DNA of 64,000 bases from Anisus vortex. Its lineage: Eukaryota > Mollusca > Gastropoda > Planorbidae. Shown here in pieces: positions 32,974-45,285 of the stretch (the stretch's first letter is position 1; every line of letters starts with the position of its first letter). The notes beneath the pieces were generated by a model, which ran no database searches, was not told where the DNA came from, and saw nothing but the letters and a program-made list of their open reading frames with translations. The translations under genes were made by a program, and so were the position numbers. The stretch covers positions 23,905,990 to 23,969,989 of the forward strand of contig OX421499.1 of assembly GCA_949126835.1 (NCBI GenBank). The letters run 5' to 3'.

Positions 32974-33084
32974 GTCTAGAGTCTTGTCACTGTGATCGCT
33001 TCTCGGCTTTCTGGATAGGATCAGAGATCGCACACACTGATCTTAGAAGGCGGTCAAATTGGCACCTGGAGGGAACGGTTGGGG

Positions 33085-33544
33085 TAGAGATGGGCGATAC
33101 AGTTCACCATACTGATCGCCGCACAATTGAGCGCTCACTAAAAAGATCCGGATCCGTTCATGTTGGCTGTCAAGGGGAGAGAAAAACAACTTGGGTCCCT
33201 TGTTGAAACGCCGTTTTTTTCTTTGTTCCTTAAAACATTAACAAATATAAATATAAAAAAGAAATAATTATTCTAAATTCGCTGACCCGGATCAGACCCG
33301 GATCCTAAGTGAACTTTGGAAACCAGCATATCGAAATGCAGAACGGGAACAGATCAGTACTGATCCGGGTCAGATCCGGATCAGACCCGGATCCTAAGTG
33401 AAATATGGAAACCAGCATATCGAAATGCAGAACGGGAACGGATTAGTGCGGATCCGGGTCTTTTGGCATTGATCCGCTTTCGGATCCGTTCCTTTGAAAG
33501 ACCAGGATTCGCCGATCAGTTCTTTAGTGAGCGACCCATCTTTA
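33085..33544. mobile_element. hAT-type MITE rich in GGATCC/CCGGATC palindromes
   Basis: It begins TAGAGATGGGCGATACAG and ends GCGACCCATCTTTA, with a perfect 8-bp duplication GGTTGGGG (33077-33084, 33545-33552). Inside are two copies of an 89-bp direct repeat (from about 33300 and 33389) and many overlapping CCGGATC/GATCCGG words. Confidence 0.8.
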
Positions 33545-33660
33545 GGTTGGGGCAATACATCCGGGAGGTGTATGCTGTCCGAGCCTTTGTGAGACTATGG
33601 GCTAGCTCAGTTTTTTTTTCGCATCGGTTCGCATTCATAGTCGGCCTGGACTACAGCTAG

Positions 33661-36327
33661 TTTGCATTCTGCTCTCCTGCTTGACATGAGAGTGATTTGT
33701 GTAGAGGGCAAAACTAACTGATGACCCGCATTCGGGTCGGAAAGTCAATAGGGTATCAGTAATATTACCGATGCCATGCGATATTTAAACGCCGAAAAAC
33801 CCACATGAAGGGCAAGGAGTTCGAAATACGGAAAACCCTTTGATTTAAATCAAAACAATGGACCTGGGTTTAATAAATATTATGTTACTGATGCTCCTGC
33901 TATATAGAAGATTACTTGCGCCATACGCATATCTACTAGTTGCGTCTAGTCGTGCATTGCGATAATATTTTCAAAGATTTGATTTATCTGATTGGATCAG
34001 GCAACCCATTCCATGTCCCAAAGCTTATTGGAAAGAAAAAGAAAATAACTGCGTTTATCATCTGACTTATTTTCCTGACTATTTTATTGCATTATTGTGT
34101 TGTATTTCAAAGTTAAAGATAGGTCCATTTTAGAAGTAACAATTATTAATTTTTATTTCGGTGTGTAGGTAGAGGGTGGAAGGGGCGGGTTAAACTTTCC
34201 CTGTGAAATGCTTGGAAATGTATATGTTTCGTAGTAAATATAGACGGTCCTTCTATACGGAATAGTGTAACTGCTTGTTGAGAGTTTATAAATGTATTAC
34301 TTATATCAACTTGCTCAATACATTTTGATACATTACAAGCATATTTTTTTTAAATACATGAACTTTATACTAGGTTACTCGTACAACCAAATCCACTTTT
34401 AAATACAAAAGGAGGTTATTACACGTTTTATCTGGCTTTTCTGTTTGTGGCTTTCATATCGCTCTACGTAATTCACATTTGCTATTTACGTGTTTTCTAT
34501 AAGTTTGCATGTCTCTCTTTTGGCGCTTAACTATCTAGAAGCCAGTGAGAACTTCGTTTGAAATAGTTACAATTTAAACGGAAACTAAAAAGAACTATCA
34601 ACATGCAAGGGGCCTAGTTGTCTTTCTTCGTGCAATATTTTCCAAGATCAATTCATAAACTCCGCTCATTTTAGTATCTTTTCTGAAAAATTAATTGTTC
34701 ACATGCCCCACCCACACGGCACCGTAATCCCCTAGCCACGCTCTGTTAGTGTGTATCACACTAACAAAACAATTATACAACCATAGCTTTCTGACAATAT
34801 GGCAAGTCTGCAGCCGTGGCACCTGTTAAAATCCGTGTGATCCTTGCATTACTCTTAGTCTAAGTCAACCATAGAGTTAGCATCAGCTTTTGTTTCATAG
34901 TTCACTGGGTAAAAGATATGCAATGAAAATGTTGAGATAAAATTTGTTTGAAATAACGAGTGTCAAGATTACAATCTACAGGTATTAACTGGTGGATAAT
35001 GGGGGAAAAGGGGGGGGGAGAATTTGACCTATAATAAGATGCATTGTTTGTTTATAAAACACAAAAAATGTTTTCAATTAATTTCGAAAAACTGTAAAAC
35101 AAAATGCGGAAACTCAAATAAACAAAACGGAATTTTTTCTGAGGGGCTGTCCATAATCAACGTCACGGGTGCATTATTATTACTTTTAGGGGAATTGGAA
35201 AAAAGGGAGGGAGGCGAATTGTATAAAAATGTACGATGAAACAGGGGAGCTAGTTTAATCGATGTGAAGTCACTGACATTTTAAATGCTAACAAAGATTG
35301 TACATAATCATTATGAATCTATAATCAATGTTGTTGTTGTTTTTTTCAATTTCAATGCATATTTTTAAACGAAATAAACGATCAGATATATTAAATAGTT
35401 TTGTCTCCTTTTTTTTCAGCTGTGTTTGGGCTGTGGAGGTTGGACCATGGTGGCATCTAGTCAGAACGCGGTGCCTTTTTTTGTATTGCATAGTGGAGGA
35501 TGGGCGGATGGGTTTGAGGCACATAAAGTGTTTTTACAAAACAGATACTAAATTACAAGACGTCATTTATGGACACCTCCACTCCCAAACTTTATTAAGC
35601 GTTGTATACTGTATTTGTTGTTGTTTATTCTCCTGTCTATTTCCTCGTTGGTCTGACGCGCTCGGCCTTTCCTCAGCTCGCACTCCGCTGACCCATAACT
35701 CAAAAGAAGCATCCGAGGGCAGATAATCAGATAAAAATGTACATGATAAAATATGACAATCTTCTAATCTCCCATGTATTTACTTCTCCACCCTCTTGTC
35801 TCGCGAGGTCTGCCGTGAAGCGCGTAACCAAGACACAGTTGCCAGATTTTTTTTTTGTTCTCTTCTTGTATCCGAACAGAAAATAATTACAAAAAAGGAA
35901 AACACCTTGGAAACATCAAGCGATTCATTATTTTCTTTTTAAAGTTTCAGACATGAGAAATCTCCATGGAATTTCATTGAACTGTGCAATCTAGGTGTAA
36001 ACTTTCATTGATTTTTTTTTTCTTCAATGCTTAGGATTTTGTTTTGAATTTATATCAAACTTGTTATTGTAGCCGAATTTATGAAATTCTTGAACAATCC
36101 CAATGTGTCACATTCCAAAATGCAATTAAAAATCTATATATTTTTTTCCAATCGACTATTTTCTATTTTAAAAAGATTAAGAATATTTATTTTTTATTTG
36201 TTTTATATTTTGTATGAATTTTGAGTTTTAGAAATAATTTTAATGTAGACGCATACAAAATATTTCTTTTAATATCAGGACGGAAGTGTAAATCCCAGAT
36301 TCAGTGAATGCCGTAAGCTTTTCTGAA
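33661..36327. other. AT-rich intergenic DNA, no gene recognised
   Basis: A 132-residue plus frame starts at 35328; TTTTTTTTCAG at about 35409-35419 inside it looks like a splice acceptor, but the following sequence has no recognisable domain. GGGGCTGTCCATAATCAACG near 35144 may be an element end. No gene is called. Confidence 0.5.
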
Positions 36328-36596
36328 TATCCCGTCGGACCAAAAATGATCCATAAGGGCGATGAAACAGCGTTCACTAATTTCTGTGGCCACGGCATAC
36401 TAGGGAGATTGTGTGGCCAGGCCAACAATGTCCAGCAACCTTTACTTTACCCCAACTAAGGTCAGGTACCTGTCAGAGCTGGGTAGACTCAGGGACAGCC
36501 TCCAGACGCTGAAACAAATGCTAGCTTTTACCAGGATTCGAACCCAAGACCTTCGGTACGCCAGCCGAATGTGCTGCCACCCGGCCACCGTGCGAC
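36328..36596 (-). mobile_element. tRNA-derived SINE
   Basis: Nearly complete on the minus strand: head GCACGGTGGCCGGGTGGCAG, B-box GGTTCGAATCCTGG, body GGCTGTCCCTGAGTCTACCC, tail near GTCCGACGGG. Its 5' end abuts the heptamer array. Confidence 0.8.
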
Positions 36597-36616
36597 AAGC
36601 TTTTCTTAGCTTTACC

Positions 36617-37112
36617 GCAACGTACAACGTACAACGTACAACTTACAACGTACAACTTACAACTTACAACTTACAGCGTACAACTTAAAAACTTACAACG
36701 TACAACGTACAACTTAAAAACTTACAACGTACAACGTACAACTTAAAAACTTACAACGTACAACTTACAACGTACAACTTACAACTTACAACTTACAGCG
36801 TACAACTTACAACGTACAACTTACAACGTACAACGTACAACTTACAACGTACAACTTACAACGTACAACGTACAACTTACAACTTACAACTAACAACTTA
36901 CAACGTAAAACGTACAACTTACAACGTACAACTTACAACTTACAACTTACAACGTACAACGTACAACGTACAACGTACAACGTACAACGTACAACTTACA
37001 ACGTACAACGTACAACTTACAACGTACAACTTACAACTTACAACGTACAACTTACAACTTACAACGTACAACGTACAACTTACAACTTACAACTTACAAC
37101 GTACAACTTACA
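36617..37112. repeat. Heptamer satellite made of ACAACGT and ACAACTT
   Basis: About 70 units of 7 bp. Almost every unit is one of two forms that differ at one base (ACAACGT or ACAACTT), with rare ACAGCGT and an ACTTAAAA variant. Around 36680-36750 a longer repeat block (ACTTAAAAACTTACAACGTA plus a few bases) recurs three times. It is not the TTAGGG telomere repeat. Open frames through it (TTYNVQRTTYN) are artefacts. Confidence 0.9.
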
Positions 37113-37901
37113 GAAGCCCATTCCATAGGAAGCTTATAGCCGGATACTGTCTTCCGTGGTTTGCAACCCATTCTTTTCCAGAATACCACTCAAGAAGGGA
37201 AAAAAAGAGCTTTTGTGAATTTGCTTTTGCATATAGTACAAGAAACATAATTCTACGTGTCTGCCCTTCTGATATTTTTAATAAGTTTCTGGGATGCATT
37301 TCTAATTTAAAATATAAAGTGGGTTTTTTTTGGTGTATTTTTACTAAATAGTTTTTTAACCTTCCTGTTTGAAGTGTTTCTGAAACAAATGACTTTACAA
37401 AAAGGTCTCTTCTTTTTATTACAATTGTGAATATATTCACTTGTAATAAATCGTTCGTCTCTTCAATGAATATTTTAAATGTTTAAAATAAATATGTTTT
37501 TGCTTCATGTGTCCTAGACAGGAGACGCATTAATTAGAGTGGACAAATGATATATTATTATTGTTTTTGTCGTTGTAAAAGATATCGGAATTGACAGCGC
37601 AGCGCTGTTTCAACTTTTACTCTGTATTTTTTTTTTCAAACAGCTTTTTGAACATTAAATGTAGCTATTGAAGATTTCTTGCCATTATATTTTATACAAT
37701 ATGTGCAAGATAACAATAGTGTAACGCGAAATTAAAAAGAAGAAAGACATACTCTTGGTAATAAAACTATTTTTTATTTGAAAGCGCTGTGAAGACGCAC
37801 TCTACTAATCCTACCACATATTCCCTTTCACCCGGGATGATGGCGATGTTCATATTATATTCTTTATATTCGAAAAAATATTTCTAAAACGGCTCAGTGA
37901 A
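37113..37901. other. AT-rich intergenic DNA
   Basis: A 110-residue minus frame (37108-37440) has no recognisable motif. Nothing else seen. Confidence 0.5.
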
Positions 37902-38098
37902 GTAATGTACCCGTCGGACCAAATTGATCATAGGTAAAGCAGCATTCATACAATTTCTGTGACCACGGCATACAAGGGGAGGGGATGTGTGGCTAGAACA
38001 ATGACCAGCCGCCTTTACTTTACCCCAATAATGTCAGATTACAGCTACCCCATCAGCGCTGGGTAGACTCGGGGACACCCTCGAGTCATGGGAAAAAC
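37902..38098 (-). mobile_element. 5'-truncated SINE
   Basis: The tail and body (GTACCCGTCGGACCAAATTG, GTGTGGCTAGAACAATGACC, GTAGACTCGGGGACACCCTC) match the TTTAC-tailed family on the minus strand; the tRNA-like head is missing. Confidence 0.75.
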
Positions 38099-38482
38099 TT
38101 CAGGGATATGGGTTAATGCAGGGGAGGGGCAAGGGGGGTTCGTTTGTCAATTACGACTGGGAGATGTTACGTAACTACACCATAACAACCTTGAAAACTC
38201 TCACAATTACGTGGATTTGTTATCAGGTATTAACAAACACAGGACTTTGCGCAATAAAAAAGACTACTTTAATACACGTAATTATTTGTTAGTTGTTTAT
38301 TAGGCTTAATTTGAATTTGTTGTGTTTATTTAATGTTTTGCTTTTTTAGCTTAAAGAGGGAGGGGGTTTATACTGACTTTAAACTATAGGCTGATTTTTC
38401 ATTTTGTAACATGGTCCTGGGTTAATTTCATAGCGCGAAGCATCGTAATAACACAATGTAGATTTTCGGCTTATTTCTTGCA

Positions 38483-38755
38483 CCAAAGACTTTTGTAAGA
38501 TGGACAACTTGCTCTATTTTTTTTTGTCACAACCAATAAGGCTGTCTTAAATGACTTCAACTCTCCAAGGATTGCATTAAACGTTTCCGCTGTATACAAC
38601 TTTCGATTTTAATTTTCCTTTGAGAAAATCATAGCGAATGACAAAACCGAAAGTCTAGAGGACTTAGTGCGATCGGAATTTCAGAAACTAAGTATTTCAC
38701 GTTATCAAATAGCAGAAATATCAAAGCAAGTGGTCCATGTTATTATAGCCTTTGG
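38483..38755. mobile_element. Compact inverted-repeat element, intact copy
   Basis: The ends CCAAAGACTTTTGTAAGATG and ATGTTATTATAGCCTTTGG are imperfect inverse copies; it is the uninterrupted relative of 20902-26445. It includes a single CCGCTG at the place where the other copy was invaded. Confidence 0.7.
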
Positions 38756-39573
38756 CCTTTGGTTATACACGTACTTTGAAAAAGAAATTAACTTTTAAGC
38801 AACATTAACTTACAATGGTACAAAATGTATGTAAGATATATTTTTGCAGAGCAAAACTCTGTACTTTCAATTGACCTTCGCATCTGCCTAGTGTCGTTAT
38901 AAAAAATAATTATATAAAAAAACACCCGTGAGCCTACCAGATTGATGACCCCATACGGTGGTCATCACTGATAAGGCTAGTTCCGGAAACAACCAGGAAT
39001 TAACCAGAAACTCCAGGATATGAAGAGATCCTGGAACCTCACCAAGTACCTGCACAAACTCGAGCGTTTTTTATTGTTTCTCATTCTTTAAAACACGTTT
39101 CACGATTTCTCTTCTTTCCTGGCAGTCTCCGCCATGATGAGTGTCATAACAATTATTTTGTTTTTACTATTTTCCCGTATAAAATTTTTGCAATTCCCGG
39201 ATGTTTTCTTTTTAATACTTTTTTTTTACGTTTCCATATTTCCCGTTTTTTTTTCCTATTTTCGTTTACTTTATTTCTGGTAAAGACACTAAATAAAAAA
39301 TAGCAAATATATCTGTAGATGAAATAAAGAAAAAAAAAATCTCTTTATTTGATATGACTTATAAAATGAAGACCCTCCAGTTGAAGAGCAATTTAAATAA
39401 CGTTATAAAAATATGAGTTTTGACGCTCAGGGCCGCAGTATGGTAACACCTAAATTTTAAACACCACCGCCATTTATTACTTTTATAAGATATCGATCCA
39501 GTTGGGCACCCCTGCCGACCTCCACCACCCTTAATCGGGCTTATAGTTGATAAATAAATGAGAGGCCGACTGC
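38756..39573. other. AT-rich intergenic DNA
   Basis: Nothing gene-like. T-runs and A-runs at 39180-39340. Confidence 0.6.
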
Positions 39574-39805
39574 TTCTGCGGTACGTACACTGGACTGGCA
39601 ACATGACGACTCGTTTACTATCCCTGTCGCCTTCTGCGGTACGTACACTGGACTGGCAACATGACGACTCGTTTACTATCCCTGTCGCCTTCTGCGGTAC
39701 GTACACTGGACTGGCAACATGACGACCTGTTTACTATCCCTGTCGCCTTCTGCGGTACGTACACTGGACTGGCAACATGACGACCTGTTTACTATCCCTG
39801 TCGCC
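39574..39805. repeat. 58-bp tandem repeat, four near-identical copies
   Basis: Units start TTCTGCGGTACGTACACTGG at 39574, 39632, 39690 and 39748 and end CCCTGTCGCC. They differ at essentially one place (GACGACTCG in the first two, GACGACCTG in the last two), which suggests a recent expansion. Confidence 0.9.
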
Positions 39806-41616
39806 GTCCAATCCCTGTCGCCCTACGGTCTCTACGAGAGTTTTTGTCCAAGGACATAATAATCTGTGACCTTCTATCTAAAAATTACGTCTGTAAACTT
39901 ATATGATGAAATTGGGCTAATAGCTTTCACCAGCAAAAGTCTTCATGCTAAAGAGTTCATGTAGTTAAAAAATAGACAGACTTTTAGTTTAGTTTGTTTT
40001 CTTCTCCTGAAGGTCAAGTAAATGATGACAAATATTCTTCCAATGTATCCAGCCATTGTTCATGTTTGTTTAGCACATGTGTTAATTGTTCATATATTAT
40101 CACTTATGGTAATTAAATAAAATAAATAGAGGGGCGGAAGTGGTGACGTTTTTGAACAAGTTTGACAGTTGTTCACGTAAGAGTAATGTAACAATGTGAA
40201 TGTGACAATGTAAATGTGACAATGTAAATGTAACAATGTAAATGTAGCAATGTAAACGTGACAATGCAAACGTGACAACGTAAATTTAACAATGTAAATG
40301 TAACAAAGCAGACCTAAATAGGCCTATAATAAAGTAAATTTAAGAATGTAGACTCTCCATATTAGATTTATATTGAAAAAGTATCCCGCGTAACTTTCGA
40401 ATATAACGTCGTATATGTGGACCCCAAACAAAAACGTCGATACCAAGACGAAAATTATATAAATAGATAAGCATTTATGTATTAAAATACATTACTTTAA
40501 TTTATTATTAGTTACTTTTTGTATCTGTCAGTAACCTATATAAAAAAACAACTTATATTAATAGTACTATATATATATATATATGCATTAAAGAAGGCCT
40601 GCGTTGTATTAAACTGTTTTTACCTAGGCATACTATAGTTTTCAATTATTATGCAAAAAAAATTGTTTTCTTCAAATGAAGTTATTACGTTACTTGATGT
40701 GATCAGCTGTTATTCCATCGCGACAAAACGTCCAGCGCCAACAAGGCGGCGCCCCAAACGTCGTGCTTCTTTCAAAGCAAGCAAGACCATCGTAGAGTAT
40801 TTACGTCTTGAAGTAAGCCCTAGAGTAGGCTTTTACATTATAATTGATAGATAGAATAATATGTAATAAAGCGAAACAAGAAATGTACTTACCTTTAACA
40901 TGGGCCTAATGTAATGTTTTCATCAAAGGAGACTTGCCGTGCCTTACAAAGTATCAGCAAAGTTCAAATCCCTTATCAACGTGAAATCCTTCATTTTCGA
41001 ATTGTTTCATTCGATTGTCCTGCAGTCTATGTGTTGTCTTAGAAAACAATAACCTTTCCATAAGACACAGGTGACAAAAATTAGCAAACTGTGTGTAAAC
41101 AGAGCTCACTTAGTGTGTGTCTGTCTCTGTGTGTATGTGTATGTAAATAGGTCTTGTGTGTGTTTGCGTGTTGTAAGTTTACATAAAGGTAAGCCCGTAT
41201 GTATATTAACTTGTTAGTATGTGTGTCCACCTAACTCGGGCGTGTGGGAGATATGCTATCTGGAGGTTAGCCAACGCAGGGTCAATGCTAGGAGTGACCA
41301 GTGGTCTAGTTAGAACTAGTTTTAATTGGACAGACGCCACGCGGCTTGGGGGACTCCATACAACACTTAATGATTACATAAATTTAGGTTTACGTTCTTT
41401 CGGTATTTTTTTTTTCATTGTTATTTTAAAGTTAACCATTGTTTGCAATAAATGAACACCAACATCAGCTTGACATGAAATTACTGCAGTTGGACTATTT
41501 TTAAACTCAACTATACTATGACTTTTAATGTAGTTTCTTAACTTATATGCCACACATATAAATTATAATTATATACAGACGAATGATGCATTCAACGCCT
41601 TTTAAAAGTTTAAAAA
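39806..41616. other. Intergenic DNA with a 12-bp minisatellite
   Basis: About ten units of the form GACAATGTAAAT lie at 40187-40310. A TA microsatellite is at 40567-40584. At 40713-40811 a basic stretch (KRPAPTRRRPKRRASF, then KASKTIVEYLRLE) lies between an AG and a GTAAGC donor-like site; it could be a small exon but has no recognisable family. Confidence 0.5.
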
Positions 41617-41872
41617 AGTAAAGTAGCCTATCCCGCATCCCGTCGGACCCAACTGATCCATAGGGCCTGAAGCAGTTTTCACCAGTTTATGTGGCCACTG
41701 CATACTAGGATATTATGTGGCCAGCACAATGTCATGCCACCTTTACTTTTCCCCAACTAATGTCAGGTAGGCTACTGATCAGAGCTGGTTAGACCCAGGG
41801 ACACCCACCAGACCAGAGTACAATTACTAACCTTCGCCAGGATCCGAACCCAGGACCTTCGGTTCGCTCTTA
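41617..41872 (-). mobile_element. tRNA-derived SINE with two TA-site insertions
   Basis: Body and B-box (GGTTCGGATCCTGG) match the TTTAC-tailed family on the minus strand. It has TAGCCTA near 41633 and TAGGCTA near 41769 where sister copies have TA. Confidence 0.75.
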
Positions 41873-42365
41873 GTAGCTTGAATTAAAGCCTTGTAATTTG
41901 GTGGCGATTTTAAATAATGTTACATTTTTTATTTACCAACAGTTGAGAAAACCCTACTCTCCCATGCTCAATTTCCGTTAATAAAAAAATATTTTTATAT
42001 GAAATCATGATCGCATATGAAATAGGAAAAATGTTCTTGGAACGCTTAAATCTTACTTAAAATTATACATCCGGTAAAAGATTGAACAAAAATTCTCTGT
42101 AAAAAGAAGGCAAGGTTCAAAAGGTGATTTTGAAGGTATTATTATGTTTTTATAAAATTAGTTATTTATCGTTCATTTTGAAATTACATTATATGTCAAT
42201 AAATGAATGCTATTTCATGCCTATATAAACACTATGAAATGTATACGTAATGACAATAATTTGAAAGGGGGAGGGTGTGGCCAATCTAATTTCCTTGGCC
42301 CCAGTGGCGTAGCTAAGTTTCGGTGCTAGGGGAGCGAACTTTTAGGAAAAAGGCCCCGCTTTTTA

Positions 42366-42831
42366 CTCCCTTTATTTTAACTTGTATTTTCTATCTGTCT
42401 GCTTGCTTGCTTTCTTGCTTGCTTGTTAGCAAAACTTTGCATCGCTGTTTAGACCACTCCCCGTCGTCCAAACGAGCTGAAACTCGGGCAGCAGACTTGT
42501 CCCGACTAACAATATATTCTATCAAATTTTCAGCATCGTAGCCTTTGGAATAGTCACGAAATCCTTCGACCAATTTACGAATCGTAGATAATATACGTAA
42601 AACATGGCTGCCTCTACCAGAAGAGATGGTAGTAAATAAACTTTTCGAATATACTTATATACTATTTGTTGTAAGTTTGTACAAAGTTTTCGTGGTCTAG
42701 TGGTTATGACTGTCACTTTTTTTAAAATTCAATTGTAGTAAAACGAGATACGTAAATACGCTAAATCATTTCCAGTAGTCAATCAATCATTTAATTACAT
42801 GATGGTAAACTTAGTTTGCAAATAAAGGGAG
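42366..42831. mobile_element. Tc1/mariner-type MITE, CTCCCTTT ends, copy 2
   Basis: CTCCCTTTATTTTAAC ... GTTTGCAAATAAAGGGAG with TA on both sides; shares a long interior with 5067-5610 (reverse orientation) and 42868-43329. Confidence 0.7.
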
Positions 42832-42867
42832 TATAATAAAAACAGTGTTTTTATGGTTTTCTTGTTA

Positions 42868-43329
42868 CTCTCTTTCTTTTAACTCTGCTTGATAGAAAAA
42901 CGTTGCATCGATTTTTCGACCACTTCCCGTCGCCCAATCGAGCTGAAACTTGGGCAGCAGACTTGTCCCGACTAACAATACATTCTATCAAATTTTAAGC
43001 ATCATAGCCTTTGGAATAGTCACGAATTCCTTCGACCAATTTGCGAATCGAAGAATATATTTCACGTAAAACATGGCTGCCTCTACCGGAAGAAGCGGAA
43101 GTAAATAAAATGTTCGAATATGTTCGTTTCTACGAAATAAATAGATTGAAACGACACAATGTAGCTGAAACAAAGCGAGTTATCTTTTTATGGTTTTTGC
43201 GGGCCAAAGCTAGAAAAAAAAATGCGCAAAATTTTTGTGTGGAAATTCATAAGGTATGATATCACTTATGTTTATTTTAATCTGTCAAAATATTAATTAA
43301 ATATAAACTTAGTTTACAAAGAAAGGGAG
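42868..43329. mobile_element. Tc1/mariner-type MITE, CTCCCTTT ends, copy 3
   Basis: CTCTCTTTCTTTTAAC ... GTTTACAAAGAAAGGGAG with TA on both sides, 36 bp from copy 2 in the same orientation. The two copies differ by scattered changes, so they are not a very recent duplication. Confidence 0.7.
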
Positions 43330-43577
43330 TATAAAAAAAAACACTTTGTTTTTATGGGTTAGTTTTTTAAGCACTTTTTCTAGATTAACAGAAGAACTAA
43401 ACATTCGTACGTATCAAGTCTTACAAAAGTACCATATGCCTCGGAGTAGGCTACATACGCTGTGTATTACTGCAGTTTTTATTTCACCTTTTTCCGAGCA
43501 ACTATTAGATTCGGAAAATTCTGCAAAATTGATTGATACTTCTGATTTCCAGGATGCACATATATTATTTTAAAAAA

Positions 43578-45285
43578 ATTAGAACAAATTCAGAAAAGAT
43601 GCGCAAGGTTCATAACTAGCGAATATTCACAACTGGCAAAAGTATCACCAATAGTTAAATCTCTAAGCCTAGAAACTCTAGAGCAGGGGTTGCAAAGTTA
43701 GCACGCAGAATGATTTTCAGTGCCACGCCAGATACCTCCAAGAAGGAGATTTTAAAATGTCTGCAGATCGAGTGCTTTTCTCAACTGTTGGGCAATCATT
43801 CTACTTTCAGCTTTTGGTTAGCAAAGAGCACTCAATGACAATGCGCTCATCAATTAATACAGACTAATTACATTTAAAATATTTTTCTAGCCCTTTGCTG
43901 TTCTTCTTTGATTAGGCATAAATATTGCCTAATGAATTCTAAAAGAATTGTTTTATTATTGTAATAATCATAAGATGCATGTATGCCAGCAATATATTAT
44001 GTAATTGTTGTTATTGTAATTATAAATGTATTAAAAAATGCTTAAATCAACAATTATTCAGTAAATGTTTATTTACAACTGTTTAACGTAAATTAATTGT
44101 ACAACTCTAATTACTATATAGCTGATATAAATACCACGATGCTAGATTTGAATAAGGAAATATAAATGACTAAGCAATATTATTTATAATACAAAACATA
44201 ACTTGTCTGGCATCACTATAGAATCAAATTTGGAAACTTTCATTTATTTAAAGGGAAATAATTAACCCTTTTTTTTTGCGTTAATATTTCTAAATGTCTT
44301 CTATTTTTCCTTTATGAAAAAATAAAACGCTTAAGAATTATATTAATAAAATTCAAAATTATAGAATATAGTTGAAAGTTATACAAATATTTTATGACTG
44401 GAAAATTAATAGGTGCTTATTTGAACATTACATTAACTATCTACTATGTATGATTACTACGTAAATCAGTAAATCTACCGCTTCAATGTTGTAATCTGTA
44501 GCCTGGGCTCAATATAATATGTCTTAAAACACTAAAGAAAATCTCAGTTAAAGCTAAGATCAAAATCAAAGGAATTTTTAGCTGTTTCTAGAAATTTTGT
44601 CTTGACAGCAATAATACATTTTTTAGAAATAAACAATTAGTTTGAAATTTCATTCATGAAATTTTTTATTTGTAATAAATGAAAAACACAAACAGCAAAA
44701 GATGATAATCACAACCTTGTTGATTTCTTTAATTAAATATAAAGCGCCTAACGATTTTCTCTATCAAAGTTCCTTTACTTTTGGGCTTGTTCTTGCTACG
44801 GCGCTAAAAAAATTGTCTTATGAAAATATATAAAAATATAGAAGATCGGGTCAAATTTCAGGCTGTTGGCAAGCTGAATGATTTAGAAATACTAGTTTGG
44901 CACACTATTAGCAAAAGGTGCCGCCCCTGTACTAGATGACAGAAGGGCAAAGAGTAAAGAAGTAATAATAAATAAGGCATTAAACTATAATTTAGAAATG
45001 CAACACAATAGCAACCTGTTGCAATGATCAGATAAACATAATGACAAAAACACTTTCCTTATGCGAAAACAAATGCATATAATAAGTAGGCTACTATGTC
45101 TTTCCTATTGGAATCCGAGCATGGAATGGGTTTCCTGAACAAACCGGGAAAACCAGTAAACTAATAGCATTTATACGTCTAATAAAAATGCAGGACTAGA
45201 CTCAGACCACGGATGAACGTGGGGCGCAATAATTTTCATTAGAGAAAGAGCGTCTATATATAAGATAAGATAAGAAACAGGCAGA
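43578..45285 (+). pseudogene. CR1-like LINE 3' end, split by a hAT-like element
   Basis: The frame 43578-43683 reads LEQIQKRCARFITSEYSQLA...SLSLETLE, and after the insertion 44932 onward reads LDDRRAKSKEVIINKALNYN, then with frameshifts IRAWNGFPEQTGKTSKLIAF to a stop near 45195. This is the C-terminal end of a CR1/L2-type ORF2 (LExIQRRAARF...LExRRxxxRL...RxWNxLPE). A short 3' untranslated region ends in an AAGAT-type repeat (ATAAGATAAGATAAG, 45260-45275). A related 3' tail is at 57380-57475. Confidence 0.75.
43684..44929. mobile_element. hAT-like element, copy C
   Basis: It begins CAGGGGTTGCAAAG and ends AAAAGGTGCCGCCCCTG. Flanks CTCTAGAG (43676-43683) and TACTAGAT (44930-44937) are a degraded 8-bp duplication; the interrupted LINE frame reads on if one copy is removed. 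The interior aligns with copies A and B. No coding frame. Confidence 0.8.

Larger units (their letters stand above)
32360..33660. repeat. Repeat-like block with a SINE-type start, holding two MITEs
   Basis: After an AAT microsatellite, GAAGCTTATATAGCGCATAT and GTTCTATGCGCTTAACAATTAC resemble the start of the dispersed family near 26042, 57128 and 62095. The sequence continues outside the two MITEs with GAGTCTTAAGTCCGGTCTTG. No protein domain is seen. The family assignment is tentative. Confidence 0.4.

Noticed and set aside
35328..35726. 132-residue frame with an acceptor-like TTTTTTTTCAG
   Set aside because: No recognisable domain, no donor and no polyadenylation context; a T-run plus CAG is common by chance in AT-rich DNA.
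36617..37112. Telomeric or subtelomeric repeat
   Set aside because: The 7-bp unit is not TTAGGG-like and is flanked on both sides by ordinary sequence.
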